A DNA stretch of 64,000 nt from Methylococcales bacterium (GCA_028712795.1 JAQTPT010000002.1:1-64000), one strand, 5' to 3'. Positions 48,672-57,809 are shown, numbered from the stretch's first letter. A program made the numbers and translations. The notes: generated by a model not told the origin, from the sequence alone.

Positions 48672-50255
48672 CTATGATACAGGCAAATCCGCATCTATCG
48701 ATGCCAGCCGATTCACCGCATCGATCATCAAACCATTGACAACACTGGCAGCCCAGGGCGAACCGCCGCGCGTGCCGCTGTTGGTGATACGCGGCACTTG
48801 CAAACAGCGTTTTAGATCAGCTTTCGCTTCGCAGGTGCCGACAAAGCCAACGGGCAAACCGATCACCAGTTGGGGCCGCCAGCCATGCTCTCGGATCAGG
48901 CGTGTAGCCTCCATGATGGCGGTTGGCGCATCACCGATAGCGAGCACGATGTCGTTGCCAAACTTTTCCCAGGCACGGCGTATCCCGGCCGCTGAGCGGG
49001 TGATGTCCTGCGCGGCCGCCAGCAGCGCCGTTTCATGATCATGCACGCCGCACCAGGTTTCGATACCCAGTTGTTCCAGCAACGCCCGTTTCAAGCCGGT
49101 CTGCACCATTGTAACATCCGTCACGATCCGCTTGCAGCGTAACAGGGCGCGAATTCCGGTTTCAACGGCGCCCGTGGAAAAATAGATGTCATCGACGGCG
49201 TTAAAATCGCCGCTGGTATGCACCAGCCGTTGCAGAATGGTCAAATGGGCGGCAGGAAAAACCGACCAATCGCGTCCGGCCGCGATAATGCGGAAACTTT
49301 CAGCTTCAATCGGATGCGGCACGTAAGGGGCGAATTCAGGATTGTCATTGCCAGGCGTCACGTCTTTCTCCAGCAGACCGCGTACCTTAAGATGATGCGC
49401 ACGCTGTGGCTCGCCGACCTGTTCTTCAAAACCGACAATTTGTACCCGGTATTTGCATAGTGCGCAGTTCATCGCCGTGCGGCCTTCTACGGCTTCTTGT
49501 GCCCGTGCAATGATTACATCCGCGACGTTTGGATGTACGCCCAGATAACCGGCTTTAAGAACTTCCAAGTTTGGCTCCCGTTCCTGCAGGTCATCGGCGG
49601 CGGCATAAATCCGTTTAACCAAAACGCCGTCAAACAGAAAGAAGGGGACAACAATCAACCGCGCATAGCCCAATTTAGCGGCGGCGCGCAAGCCATCCGC
49701 GACCAATGGTTTGGCGGTGCCGGAGTAGCACACGAAGGCGGTGCCAAAGCCCATGCCTTCCTCAATCATTCGGGCGAATTTGGAGACTTCACCATTGGCA
49801 TCGGGATCCGTTGTGCCTCGCCCAACCAGCACCAAACAGGTATCATCGCGACGAACCGTATGCGGTGATTGGGCTTCAGCAGCGACAATCCGCTCCTGAA
49901 CAACTTGCAACAACAGCGGATGCAGTCCCAACGGCGCGCCAAAATGAAAATCGATGCCGGGATGGGTTTGTGCGAAAGCCAGCAGCTCGCTAGGCATATC
50001 GTTCTTGGCATGGCTTGCCGCCAGCAGCACGCCTGGCACCATCACTACTTGCCGTGCGCCTGCGTCAAGTTGGGTGATAACCGCTTGATCGATGGTCGGG
50101 CTGGCAAATTCCAGATAGCCGTGACTGACAATGTGCTGCGGAGCGCGCTTCTTGATCAATTCAACCAGTTGTTCAAATTCCTGAATGCCATCGGGATCGC
50201 GGCTGCCGTGTCCGGCGACAACGATGCCGAAGGTGTTTTCTTTATTTACTGGCAT
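48672..50255 (-). CDS. CbiX-CbiC fusion: sirohydrochlorin cobaltochelatase and (cobalt-)precorrin-8 methylmutase
   Basis: Residues 1 to about 270 are a two-domain CbiX: VAGHGSRDPDGIQEFEQL, VMVPGVLLAASHAKNDMP in the first, and LVGRGTTDPDANGEVSK, VVPFFLFDGVLVKRI in the second. A CALCKYR segment near residue 277 recalls the CxxC cluster-binding tail of CbiX-long proteins. From about residue 315 the protein is a CbiC/CobH mutase: PHPIEAESFRIIAAGRDW, RLVHTSGDF and VIGLPVGFVGTCEAKADL. The fusion joins an early and a late step. The cbiE stop lies 3 bases upstream, and a CACGAAG repeat follows the gene. Confidence 0.93.
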   Translation of the reverse strand: MPVNKENTFGIVVAGHGSRDPDGIQEFEQLVELIKKRAPQHIVSHGYLEFASPTIDQAVITQLDAGARQVVMVPGVLLAASHAKNDMPSELLAFAQTHPGIDFHFGAPLGLHPLLLQVVQERIVAAEAQSPHTVRRDDTCLVLVGRGTTDPDANGEVSKFARMIEEGMGFGTAFVCYSGTAKPLVADGLRAAAKLGYARLIVVPFFLFDGVLVKRIYAAADDLQEREPNLEVLKAGYLGVHPNVADVIIARAQEAVEGRTAMNCALCKYRVQIVGFEEQVGEPQRAHHLKVRGLLEKDVTPGNDNPEFAPYVPHPIEAESFRIIAAGRDWSVFPAAHLTILQRLVHTSGDFNAVDDIYFSTGAVETGIRALLRCKRIVTDVTMVQTGLKRALLEQLGIETWCGVHDHETALLAAAQDITRSAAGIRRAWEKFGNDIVLAIGDAPTAIMEATRLIREHGWRPQLVIGLPVGFVGTCEAKADLKRCLQVPRITNSGTRGGSPWAASVVNGLMIDAVNRLASIDADLPVS

Positions 50256-50257
50256 CT

Positions 50258-50950
50258 TTACGGTTCAATCTGGCTGGACATGGGGCTCAAGGTGCGGATT
50301 AACATAATGCTCATGTCGCTGAATTCCTGTGTTGCACAATCGGCAAGCGTGCCACGCCATTCGGCTTCCGACCGAGTCAGATTTTCCCACACTTCGGTAG
50401 GATGCCCGGACGGTATGCCGTTTTCCAACAGGAAAGCCGCAATATGGCGGGGCATGAATGAACGCGCGGCATCCCACGGACAGGGAATCACGATGGCATT
50501 GCGCTGGTCCTGCAACACATGCACCAGATGGCGCTTGAAAGGGTCAAGATCGCCACGGCGATGAAAGGTAATAAAAGTAGTTTCATCGAAACAGACTTTG
50601 GCGCGCGAGGCGAGTATTTGCGCGGAGGATATGCCCGGTACGGTTTCCACAGGATGGCCGCAAGCCCGCTCAACCCGCTCCAGATACTGAAAGCCGCTGA
50701 AATGAATGTCGCCCATAAAGACCACCACACAACGCTTGCCCGCATGATGGGCTTCGGCCACCTGTGCCAGCTGCGCAGTCTGGTCGCGGTAATTCATCAG
50801 GACGGTTTGCGCCGTAGCTGGAATCAGGCTTTGAATGACGTTAACGACGGCATCGAAACCGGCGACCACGTCGGCATTCCGGATCAGATCCGCGCCACGC
50901 TGGGTCAAATATCCCACATCACCCGGGCCTGCGCCTATGCAGACAATCAT
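50258..50950 (-). CDS. cbiE: Cobalt-precorrin-7 C5-methyltransferase subunit
   Basis: CbiE methylates C5 (with CbiT acting at C15). The 230-aa tetrapyrrole methylase shows [55 protein letters not shown] and [13 protein letters not shown]. No CbiT domain is fused, and no cbiT gene is present in this window, so the decarboxylating partner must lie elsewhere. The gene ends 2 bases before the CbiX-CbiC start. A CACGAAG repeat lies upstream. Confidence 0.92.
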   Translation of the reverse strand: MIVCIGAGPGDVGYLTQRGADLIRNADVVAGFDAVVNVIQSLIPATAQTVLMNYRDQTAQLAQVAEAHHAGKRCVVVFMGDIHFSGFQYLERVERACGHPVETVPGISSAQILASRAKVCFDETTFITFHRRGDLDPFKRHLVHVLQDQRNAIVIPCPWDAARSFMPRHIAAFLLENGIPSGHPTEVWENLTRSEAEWRGTLADCATQEFSDMSIMLIRTLSPMSSQIEP

Positions 50951-50996
50951 ACGAACTCCATAATAATTTTTAGTTTTAAATTGTTAGATGATTTTT

Positions 50997-51054
50997 TGCC
51001 ACGAAGACATGAAGAAAAAATATTTAACTTCGTGCCCTTCGTGTCTTCGTGGTG
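50997..51054. repeat. CACGAAG hairpin repeat, copy 3
   Basis: GCCACGAAGACATGAAG pairs with CTTCGTGTCTTCGTGGTG, with a few mismatches, around an AT-rich loop. This copy lies between the ChlI/ChlD chelatase gene and cbiE. Confidence 0.85.
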
Positions 51055-51059
51055 AATTT

Positions 51060-52970
51060 TTATGTCACTGCTTGAGTTGATTTAAGACATCCACGTATCG
51101 TCAGCGCCAAGTTTTCTGCCGATAATTCTTCCAGTGTCAGGCATTCCGCTCCCAGTGCATTTGCCAGTTGGCGAGCGCGGCCCAGGCGTAAATAACCTGT
51201 TTCGGTATCCAGCACTAAGGCGGGGACGCCGCGATCTGCTAGCAGTTCTGCAAATCTTAGCGTTTCCTGCCAAGGGTCGCCGCCATCGTTTAAGGCAACA
51301 TTGGCTTTGCCGTCGCTGAGCAACACCAGCAAGGGCGGCATGTCATTGCCGTTTGTTTTATCCAGGGTTTCCAGGGCCAGTTGCAGCGCATGCGCCAAAG
51401 GCGTCCGGCCGCCTGTGGGCAACTCGCGCAAATTCTGCTCGGCAAGATCAACGCTGCGTGTCGGTGACAACAACAGGTGTGCCGATTCCCCGCGAAAAGA
51501 GATGACGGCGACCTGATCCCGTTGCTGGTAGGCGTCAGTCAATAATGTTAGTACCGCGCCTTTGACTGCTTCCATGCGCCGTTGCGCGGCCATGGAGCCG
51601 GAGGCATCGACGACGAATAAAATCAGATTGGCGCTTTTGCCGCTGCGTATTTGTTGATGCAAATCGTGTTTCGTTACCTTAAAGTCGCCGGCAACGCGCA
51701 ATGCCGCGCTGCGTAGCGTCGCGCCAATCGCAAGACTGTTTGGGTTTTGATCCGGCACAGTACGCACCACGCGCCCACGCGGCGTATCTATTGCCGCGTT
51801 ACGTTTACCGGCAACAGAGTGTTTGGAATTGGTATCCACCACAATTCGTGGGGCATTGCCTGCGGTAGCGGAGGCAAATACCTGTTGCTGGTCTTCTGAT
51901 TCACCATCCTGCCGGGAATTTTCCTTCTCTGAGTCTGCATCGTAGCCGACTTCGCGATCATTTTGTTGCCGGGCTTGCTGCATCAGCTCATCCAGACGCT
52001 CCTTGTCCAGTCCAGGCTGTTCAAAGGGTTTGCGCCTGCGCCGATGCGGCAATGCCAGTTCCGCAGCGCCGCGCACGTCATCAGGGGTTGCCTGTGATCG
52101 ACCGGCAAGGGCTGCCAAGGCGCGCGCCGCTTTATGAATAACGATGTCGGCACGCAGACTGGCGACTTCAAACTCACAACACAAATGACTGATGAGATCG
52201 AGCAGGTCATCACCCAGTGTTACTTTTGGCAGCAAGCGCTGCGCCGTGGCAAGCTGCTCGCGAAACGTGTGCTGTTCCCGGTTCCAGGCGGCTGCAAAAC
52301 CGGCCTGATCGGCTTCATAAGCGATACGCCGGCGCACCACCTCGGCACGCAAGGTTTTATCGCGCGGCGCGGTGACTTCGACCATCAATCCGAACCGATC
52401 AAGCAGTTGCGGGCGCAAGTCGCCTTCTTCCAGATTCATCGTGCCGATCAGGGTAAACCAGGCGGGATGGGCAACCGACAAGCCTTCGCGCTGCACCGAG
52501 TTGACGCCCATGGCGGCCGCATCAAGCAACACATCCACCAGATGATCGGGGAGCAGATTCACTTCGTCTATATATAGGATGCCGCGGTGCGCGGCTGCCA
52601 GCAAGCCCGGTTGAAAAATGCGCTGCGCACCTTTAAGCGCCTGCTGCAAATCCAGCGTGCCCAGAACGCGATCTTCGGTTGCTCCTAGCGGCAGGGTGAT
52701 AAAAGGCACCGGACTGGCTAATACCGTGGCATTGGCATCACTACAGATTTCGCAGTGTTCGCTGGGTAAACCGGGTGCGCAATTAAAAGCGCAACCGGCA
52801 ACCCTTTCGATGAGCGGAAGAATGTCAATCAGCGCCCTGGCCGCCGTACTCTTTGCCGAGCCTTTGTCGCCGCGTATCAATACGCCGCCTAATGACGGGT
52901 CAACGGCACACAGCAATAAGGCAGTCTTTAACTGCGCCTGTTCAACAATGGCTGAAAAAGGAAAACTCAT
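51060..52970 (-). CDS. ChlI-ChlD-type AAA+/VWA chelatase subunit (cobaltochelatase partner)
   Basis: The 636-aa protein fuses an AAA+ motor (Walker A RGDKGSAKST, Walker B ILYIDEVNLLPDHLVD, IGTMNLEEGDLRPQLLDRFGL) to a VWA integrin-I domain with a MIDAS site in VVDASGSMAAQRRM. An acidic, Gln-rich linker joins them. With CobN it would form a chelatase like Mg-chelatase H-I-D. I start at the ATG at 52970, with AAGG 5 bases upstream. A conserved cysteine set (CAFNCAPGLPSEHCEIC) near the start resembles BchI-type proteins of this fused class. It could serve Mg instead, but the neighbours favour cobalt. Confidence 0.92.
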   Translation of the reverse strand: MSFPFSAIVEQAQLKTALLLCAVDPSLGGVLIRGDKGSAKSTAARALIDILPLIERVAGCAFNCAPGLPSEHCEICSDANATVLASPVPFITLPLGATEDRVLGTLDLQQALKGAQRIFQPGLLAAAHRGILYIDEVNLLPDHLVDVLLDAAAMGVNSVQREGLSVAHPAWFTLIGTMNLEEGDLRPQLLDRFGLMVEVTAPRDKTLRAEVVRRRIAYEADQAGFAAAWNREQHTFREQLATAQRLLPKVTLGDDLLDLISHLCCEFEVASLRADIVIHKAARALAALAGRSQATPDDVRGAAELALPHRRRRKPFEQPGLDKERLDELMQQARQQNDREVGYDADSEKENSRQDGESEDQQQVFASATAGNAPRIVVDTNSKHSVAGKRNAAIDTPRGRVVRTVPDQNPNSLAIGATLRSAALRVAGDFKVTKHDLHQQIRSGKSANLILFVVDASGSMAAQRRMEAVKGAVLTLLTDAYQQRDQVAVISFRGESAHLLLSPTRSVDLAEQNLRELPTGGRTPLAHALQLALETLDKTNGNDMPPLLVLLSDGKANVALNDGGDPWQETLRFAELLADRGVPALVLDTETGYLRLGRARQLANALGAECLTLEELSAENLALTIRGCLKSTQAVT

Positions 52971-52989
52971 GATCGCCTTATTCAAATCG

Positions 52990-53385
52990 TCATCCCGGCA
53001 GGGATTCACGACAGGCTATCCTGCCTGTCGCCCTTCGGGTTAATGCAAATCTGTTCCAGAAAGATTTGTGCCGGGATCCAGAAGCCAGGGATGACGAGGT
53101 CAATTCGGACCATAAGTCGTGCCAGTCTGGATTCTGTTTTTCGATCAGGCGGATTTTTGCAATCCGTGACCATTTTTTAAGTTGTTTTTCGCGCAGAACG
53201 GCACTTTCCATCATTTCATGGACTTCATACCAAACCAAAGTATGAATTGCATAGCGTTTGGTAAAACCGTCCACCATTTCCATACGGTGCTGATACACTC
53301 GTTTAATTAGATCGGAAGTAACACCGATATAGAGCGTTCCATTTCGCTGGCTGGAGAGCATATAAACGCAGGGCTGTTTATTCAT
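52990..53385 (-). CDS. GIY-YIG nuclease-domain protein with repeat-derived tail
   Basis: The 131-aa protein has a GIY-YIG domain: CVYMLSSQRNGTLYIGVTSDLIKRVYQHR, then YEVHEMMESAVLREKQLKKW, typical of small UvrC-like or YhbQ-like proteins. The usual GIY is VYML and YIG is LYIG, as in that subgroup. The last 25 residues (after SRHKSFW, NRFALTRRATGRIAC) are encoded by the palindromic repeat at 52992-53077. It is embedded between cobN and the chelatase gene and has no known link to cobalamin. Confidence 0.85.
   Translation of the reverse strand: MNKQPCVYMLSSQRNGTLYIGVTSDLIKRVYQHRMEMVDGFTKRYAIHTLVWYEVHEMMESAVLREKQLKKWSRIAKIRLIEKQNPDWHDLWSELTSSSLASGSRHKSFWNRFALTRRATGRIACRESLPG
52992..53077. repeat. 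Nested palindromic repeat, third copy of the 63-bp family
   Basis: The 63-bp core (53008-53070) is the reverse complement of the cobI repeat with a few changes. An outer perfect repeat, ATCCCGGCA (52992-53000) and TGCCGGGAT (53069-53077), encloses it. Its inner hairpin is CGACAGGC-TATCCT-GCCTGTCG, with both arms changed together relative to the cobI copies. Confidence 0.85.
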
Positions 53386-53464
53386 CTTGGTACCCCATTA
53401 CATCCATGTAGTCTGGATTCCGGCAATCCCTGCCGGAACGACGGTGATGTATATATACATCGCA

Positions 53465-56400
53465 TCAGACACTACGCGGTGTCTCGCCGCGCGCTTCCAG
53501 CAAGGTTTCACTCTGCAAATAAATAGCTTGCAGTGCGTCCAGGGTTTGTTGTTTGGGTTCTGCCCACATGCCACGGCTGGCGGCTTCCAGCAGGCGCTCC
53601 GCGATAGCGTTCTGAGCCCAAGGGTTGGCTTCTTCCAGGAAGCGCTGCATTTCCGGGTTCATCGCATAAGTTTCGGCGACTTGCTCGTACATCCAGTCAT
53701 CCATGATTTGGGCTGTGGCGTCGTAGCCGAACAGATAATCGACCGTCGCGGTCAGCTCCAGTCCGCCTTTATAACCATGGCGCTGGATACTCGCCAGCCA
53801 CTTCGGGTTAACCACGCGCGAACGGAACACGCGCAAGGTTTCCTCTTTCAAATCCCGTACCTGGGCACGGGACGGATCATGGCTGTCGCCGAAATAGTGG
53901 CGCGGCTGCGCGCCTGTCAATGCGCGGATCGTGGCGATCATGCCGCCGTGAAATTGCAGATAGTCATCGCTGTCGAAAATATCGTGCTCGCGGTTGTCCT
54001 GATTGTGCAACGCGACCTGAACGCCTGACAGGCGGGTGCGAAACGCCTCACGTTCATCCTTGCCCTGTTCGCCGCGACTATAGGCATAGCCGCCCCAGTT
54101 AATATAGCTTTCAGCAAAGTCGGCATCGGTTTGCCAGTTCTTTTCCTGAATCAGCGGTAAAATTCCGGCGCCGTAGCTGCCGGGTTTGGCGCCGAAAATA
54201 CGGTAGGCGGCACGCTGTGAAGCATTCTCTTCTGTCAGCCCGTTGCCGATCAACTCGCTCAATTCAGCAAGATAATGTTTGCGGACAAAATTTTGTGTCA
54301 GCGGTTCGTCCAGCGCGATAACGGCATTAACGGCATCATCGATCAGGTCGATTAATTGCGGAAAAGCATCTCGGAAAAAGCCGCTGATGCGCGTCGTCAC
54401 ATCAATGCGGGGGCGTTTGAGCTCATCCAGCGGAATAACTTCAGTCCCGATTAACTGACGGTTTTCAGGCCGCCAAAGCGGGCGCACGCCCAGCAGCGCC
54501 AGGATTTGCGCGACGTCATCGCCATGGGTGCGCATCGCGCTGGTCCCCCAGATACTGATGGCGACGCTCTCGGGATAAGCGCCTGTTTCGCGCTGAAAAC
54601 GCGTCAGCACTTCATGGGCGAGTTGCTGGCCGACCCGCCATGCCGATTGGGAGGGTACGCTGCGCGGATCGACCGAGTAAAAATTACGTCCCGTCGGCAG
54701 AATATGCGCCATGCCGCGTGTCGGAGAGCCGCTGGGGCCTGCCGGAATATAACCGCCGGACAAGCCGATCAGCAGATTGTCAATTTCATCCGAGGCGCGG
54801 GCAAGATTGGGAACCAATTCCCTACAGGCAAAGCCAAGAATCAGGCGTAAGGCATTGAAATCCGCCGCGCAATTGCTAAATGTTTCATTTAAAACCACGT
54901 CGATGGCGGTCTCGTTGTAAGCGTGTTGATGCAATGCGCTAAACAGCCGTTGGCTTAAGGATTCAACAGTCTCCAAGGCATCTGCTCCGGTCACTAGGGC
55001 TCGGCCGGCAAGTTGCTTAAGAGTACTGGAAGGAGTATCCAAACGGCGGCCGGAATGTTCCAGCAGGACACCAATGTTCAAGCCGAACAGCTTGGCGATT
55101 TCCGCTTGCAGTCCGGGAATGTCCTGATTGGGCAAGCGCGTGAGCGAGACCAGCATGTCAACGAGTTGTTCGTTCCCGGGCGACTGGCCCAGAATATGCA
55201 GACCGTCGCGGATTTGCGCCGCGCCAAGTTCGCACAGATAACCGTCCAGATCCTCGATCAAATGGGCAACGTCGGATCCTGCCATTTTGGTCAGTACATC
55301 GGGTAGCTCACCATCATCATGATGTTCATGAGAATGGTGGTGATCGTGATGATGGTCATGGTCGTCATGCTCACCGTGCTCATGCTCGTGACCATGATGG
55401 TGATCGTCATCGTGTTCATGTTCGTGATGCTCATGCAACAACCGGGCCTGCAAGTCGGTATCCAGATTGGTTTCCTTCACCAAATCCCATATTTGCTGCT
55501 GCAATAGCGGCAGTTTTGCCGGATCGAGCACTTCTACCTGATAGTATTCATCCACCAGTTGCGTCAATTGAGCCAGTGCGCCGTAAGTATCGGCCGTAGT
55601 CATCGGCGGCGTGAGATGATCAACCACGACGGCATGCGCACGGCGCTTGGCCTGCGCACCTTCGCCGGGATCATTGATTATAAAGGGATAAAATAACGGC
55701 AAATCGGCTAGCAGCGCATCGGGAAAGCACTGCTCCGACAGACCCACGCCTTTACCCGGCAGCCATTCGAGGGTTCCGTGTTTCCCTACATGCACAATGG
55801 CATCGGCTTGCCATTCATCTCTCAGCCAGCGATATAAAGCGTAGTAATGATGCGTCGGCGGCAAATCAGGCTGATGGTAAATGGCATCCGGGTCCATGCC
55901 GTAACCGCGGGGCGGCTGCAGCACCACGATAGCGTTGCCCAATTCAATACCCGCCAACGCCAGTTGACCTGCGTGCACATAAGCTTCGCCCGGCGGCGCG
56001 CCCCATTGCGCAATCATTTTCTCCTGCATCCCATCAGGCAGATCGGCAAACCATGTGGTGTATTGCGCAGTGGGAACGCGCCCGACGGCGTTTGCCAACT
56101 GTTCGGTGGTGAGATAAGTGTTATCGTAAGCACAGCGGTCTATCAGCTCATGGATAAGCGCCGTACCGTTATCTGGCGTATTATCAATGCAATAGCCCTC
56201 AGCTTGCATGGCCTGCAAGATATGCATCAGCGATGCAGGCGCGTCCAGACCGACCGCATTGCCAATTTGCGAGGCTTTGCTGTTGGAATTGGTGAACACA
56301 AACGCTATGCGTTTATCGGCATTGTTGAGCCGTTTTAGCCGTGCAAAACGTGCCGCGATCCCCGCAATACGCGCCACCCGATCAGGTATCGGATCGTATT

Positions 56401-57487
56401 CGATAAACTCACTCGACTGCATGGATGCAGGAGGTAGAGCAATGCCACCACTAAAGGGTGGTCTATGGACAGGAGCAATTGACGAGGGCAGACCGTCAGC
56501 TTTCGCTTTGAACGACATCGGCACCGTAATAATGCGCCCGTCAAATTCCGGCAGGACCACGTTCATGGCGGCATCCAGTGGATTAAGGCCTCTCGCCGAT
56601 AACCGCCACTGCGCCTCTGTCATGCCGCTGGTCATGGCTTGCAGCACGGGTACGTTAAGTTGCTCCAGCACAGCAACAGACCACCCTGCGGGTGTTGATC
56701 CGCCCGGCGTAATTTCGCCCATGGCAAACGCCGTCGTGTTAATCAACACGTCGATATGAACGCCTTTGCGGCTGCTGAAGTAGCTCAATGCAGTGGGCAA
56801 TGTGTTGCCCTTATCGCCGCCCGCACGCAATGACGCTGTAAAAACCGGCAATACATTCATGCCCCGTTTTTCTAATGCAGTGATCAAGGCGTCGATGAAC
56901 CGGGTGTTGCCGCTCATCCAGTGCGCGCGGTAGAAGACTATGCCGATGCTAGGCCTATCAGCTGTGCGGATGTTCATCCAGTCATCTATATTTGCATTTT
57001 GCGGTAAATCGGGATGATAAATACCGTGTTCGGGCAACGCTACTGCGGGTTCATAGCCCAACCCTGACAACAAAAAATGATCGGAAAGATAGCGCAGCAG
57101 TTGCGCCATGTTGATGCTGCCCCCTGCGTGAAAATAGGTGAGCGCCTGGTGCAGAACATCGATAGATACGGTAGAAGCTGCCGCCAATTCAGGATCAGGT
57201 TCGCCGGTGCCGCTAATGACAATCAGATGCAGTCCACGACTTTGAACATGTCTTAGCAAGTCGGCAAAACCGGGTACGCTACCCAATCGACCCAATACAC
57301 GCAACACAATAATCCGCGCCGAATCAAGTTGCTGGATAAGCAACCCGGTCATTTGCGCTTCGCTTTCCAGTGCCTGTAGATTAATGCCGATGACCGGCGC
57401 AAAACCGGCCGGCATTTGTGCCAGTGCGCTTTGCAATACGGCTAAATCAGTGGGCGCGTGGGTCAGTAATGCAATCGATGCTCTCAT
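53465..57487 (-). CDS. cobN: Cobaltochelatase subunit CobN with His-rich insertion
   Basis: CobN is the large, substrate-binding subunit of ATP-dependent cobaltochelatase and is related to ChlH. The 1340-aa protein has family segments such as IGIVFYRAHWMSGNTRFIDAL, HVGKHGTLEWLPGKG, YNETAIDVVLN, GGYIPAGPSGSPTRG and ISGFFRDAFPQLIDLIDDAV. An insertion at about residues 682-727 contains 22 histidines mixed with Asp and Glu. The frame extends to 57661, but that overlaps the ferredoxin gene; ATGs at 57505 and 57487 are possible and I use 57487. A 53386-53464 spacer with a CCGGCA/TGCCGG hairpin follows. Confidence 0.95.
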   Translation of the reverse strand: MRASIALLTHAPTDLAVLQSALAQMPAGFAPVIGINLQALESEAQMTGLLIQQLDSARIIVLRVLGRLGSVPGFADLLRHVQSRGLHLIVISGTGEPDPELAAASTVSIDVLHQALTYFHAGGSINMAQLLRYLSDHFLLSGLGYEPAVALPEHGIYHPDLPQNANIDDWMNIRTADRPSIGIVFYRAHWMSGNTRFIDALITALEKRGMNVLPVFTASLRAGGDKGNTLPTALSYFSSRKGVHIDVLINTTAFAMGEITPGGSTPAGWSVAVLEQLNVPVLQAMTSGMTEAQWRLSARGLNPLDAAMNVVLPEFDGRIITVPMSFKAKADGLPSSIAPVHRPPFSGGIALPPASMQSSEFIEYDPIPDRVARIAGIAARFARLKRLNNADKRIAFVFTNSNSKASQIGNAVGLDAPASLMHILQAMQAEGYCIDNTPDNGTALIHELIDRCAYDNTYLTTEQLANAVGRVPTAQYTTWFADLPDGMQEKMIAQWGAPPGEAYVHAGQLALAGIELGNAIVVLQPPRGYGMDPDAIYHQPDLPPTHHYYALYRWLRDEWQADAIVHVGKHGTLEWLPGKGVGLSEQCFPDALLADLPLFYPFIINDPGEGAQAKRRAHAVVVDHLTPPMTTADTYGALAQLTQLVDEYYQVEVLDPAKLPLLQQQIWDLVKETNLDTDLQARLLHEHHEHEHDDDHHHGHEHEHGEHDDHDHHHDHHHSHEHHDDGELPDVLTKMAGSDVAHLIEDLDGYLCELGAAQIRDGLHILGQSPGNEQLVDMLVSLTRLPNQDIPGLQAEIAKLFGLNIGVLLEHSGRRLDTPSSTLKQLAGRALVTGADALETVESLSQRLFSALHQHAYNETAIDVVLNETFSNCAADFNALRLILGFACRELVPNLARASDEIDNLLIGLSGGYIPAGPSGSPTRGMAHILPTGRNFYSVDPRSVPSQSAWRVGQQLAHEVLTRFQRETGAYPESVAISIWGTSAMRTHGDDVAQILALLGVRPLWRPENRQLIGTEVIPLDELKRPRIDVTTRISGFFRDAFPQLIDLIDDAVNAVIALDEPLTQNFVRKHYLAELSELIGNGLTEENASQRAAYRIFGAKPGSYGAGILPLIQEKNWQTDADFAESYINWGGYAYSRGEQGKDEREAFRTRLSGVQVALHNQDNREHDIFDSDDYLQFHGGMIATIRALTGAQPRHYFGDSHDPSRAQVRDLKEETLRVFRSRVVNPKWLASIQRHGYKGGLELTATVDYLFGYDATAQIMDDWMYEQVAETYAMNPEMQRFLEEANPWAQNAIAERLLEAASRGMWAEPKQQTLDALQAIYLQSETLLEARGETPRSV

Positions 57488-57497
57488 TGTTTTAAGA

Positions 57498-57809
57498 TCA
57501 GGCATCACCCACACCAAGGCGATGAATAATGTGTTCGCCCACTTCGTTGCCGCCTTGCAGATGTTCTTCGACAATGCGCTCCAGGATTGCCTCATCCGCG
57601 CAACGATACCAGACGCCTTCGGGATACACGACCAAAATCGGGCCATTTTTGCAGACGGCAAAACAGTTGGAGCGGGTTCGTTTTACTTTAAGATCGGGGC
57701 GGCTATCGATTTTCTCGCCGAGTTTCAGGAACATTTCTTCGGCTTGCCTGCCGCCTTCAGTGCAGCGTGGACCGTTACACATCAATACATGTTTGCTGTG
57801 GGTTCGCAT
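57498..57809 (-). CDS. Thioredoxin-like [2Fe-2S] ferredoxin
   Basis: The 103-aa protein has a thioredoxin-like ferredoxin pattern: HVLMCNGPRCTEGGRQAE (Cys11, Cys16) and, after about 35 residues, NCFAVCKNGPILVVYPEGVWY (two more Cys), ending HLQGGNEV. The four Cys would bind a 2Fe-2S cluster. Such ferredoxins often sit in cobalamin loci and may supply electrons for corrin reduction. The ATG shares a base with the cbtA stop (TAATG), and cobN starts at or within its 3' end, so it is tightly coupled to both. Confidence 0.9.
   Translation of the reverse strand: MRTHSKHVLMCNGPRCTEGGRQAEEMFLKLGEKIDSRPDLKVKRTRSNCFAVCKNGPILVVYPEGVWYRCADEAILERIVEEHLQGGNEVGEHIIHRLGVGDA

Noticed and set aside
55319..55507. 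Met/Val-rich 62-codon plus-strand frame
   Set aside because: It is simply the complement of the His-rich loop in cobN (CAT and GAT codons read backwards as ATG and ATC).
57506..57661. N-terminal extension of CobN
   Set aside because: It overlaps the ferredoxin gene out of frame, and CobN family sequence begins only after the internal Met codons.
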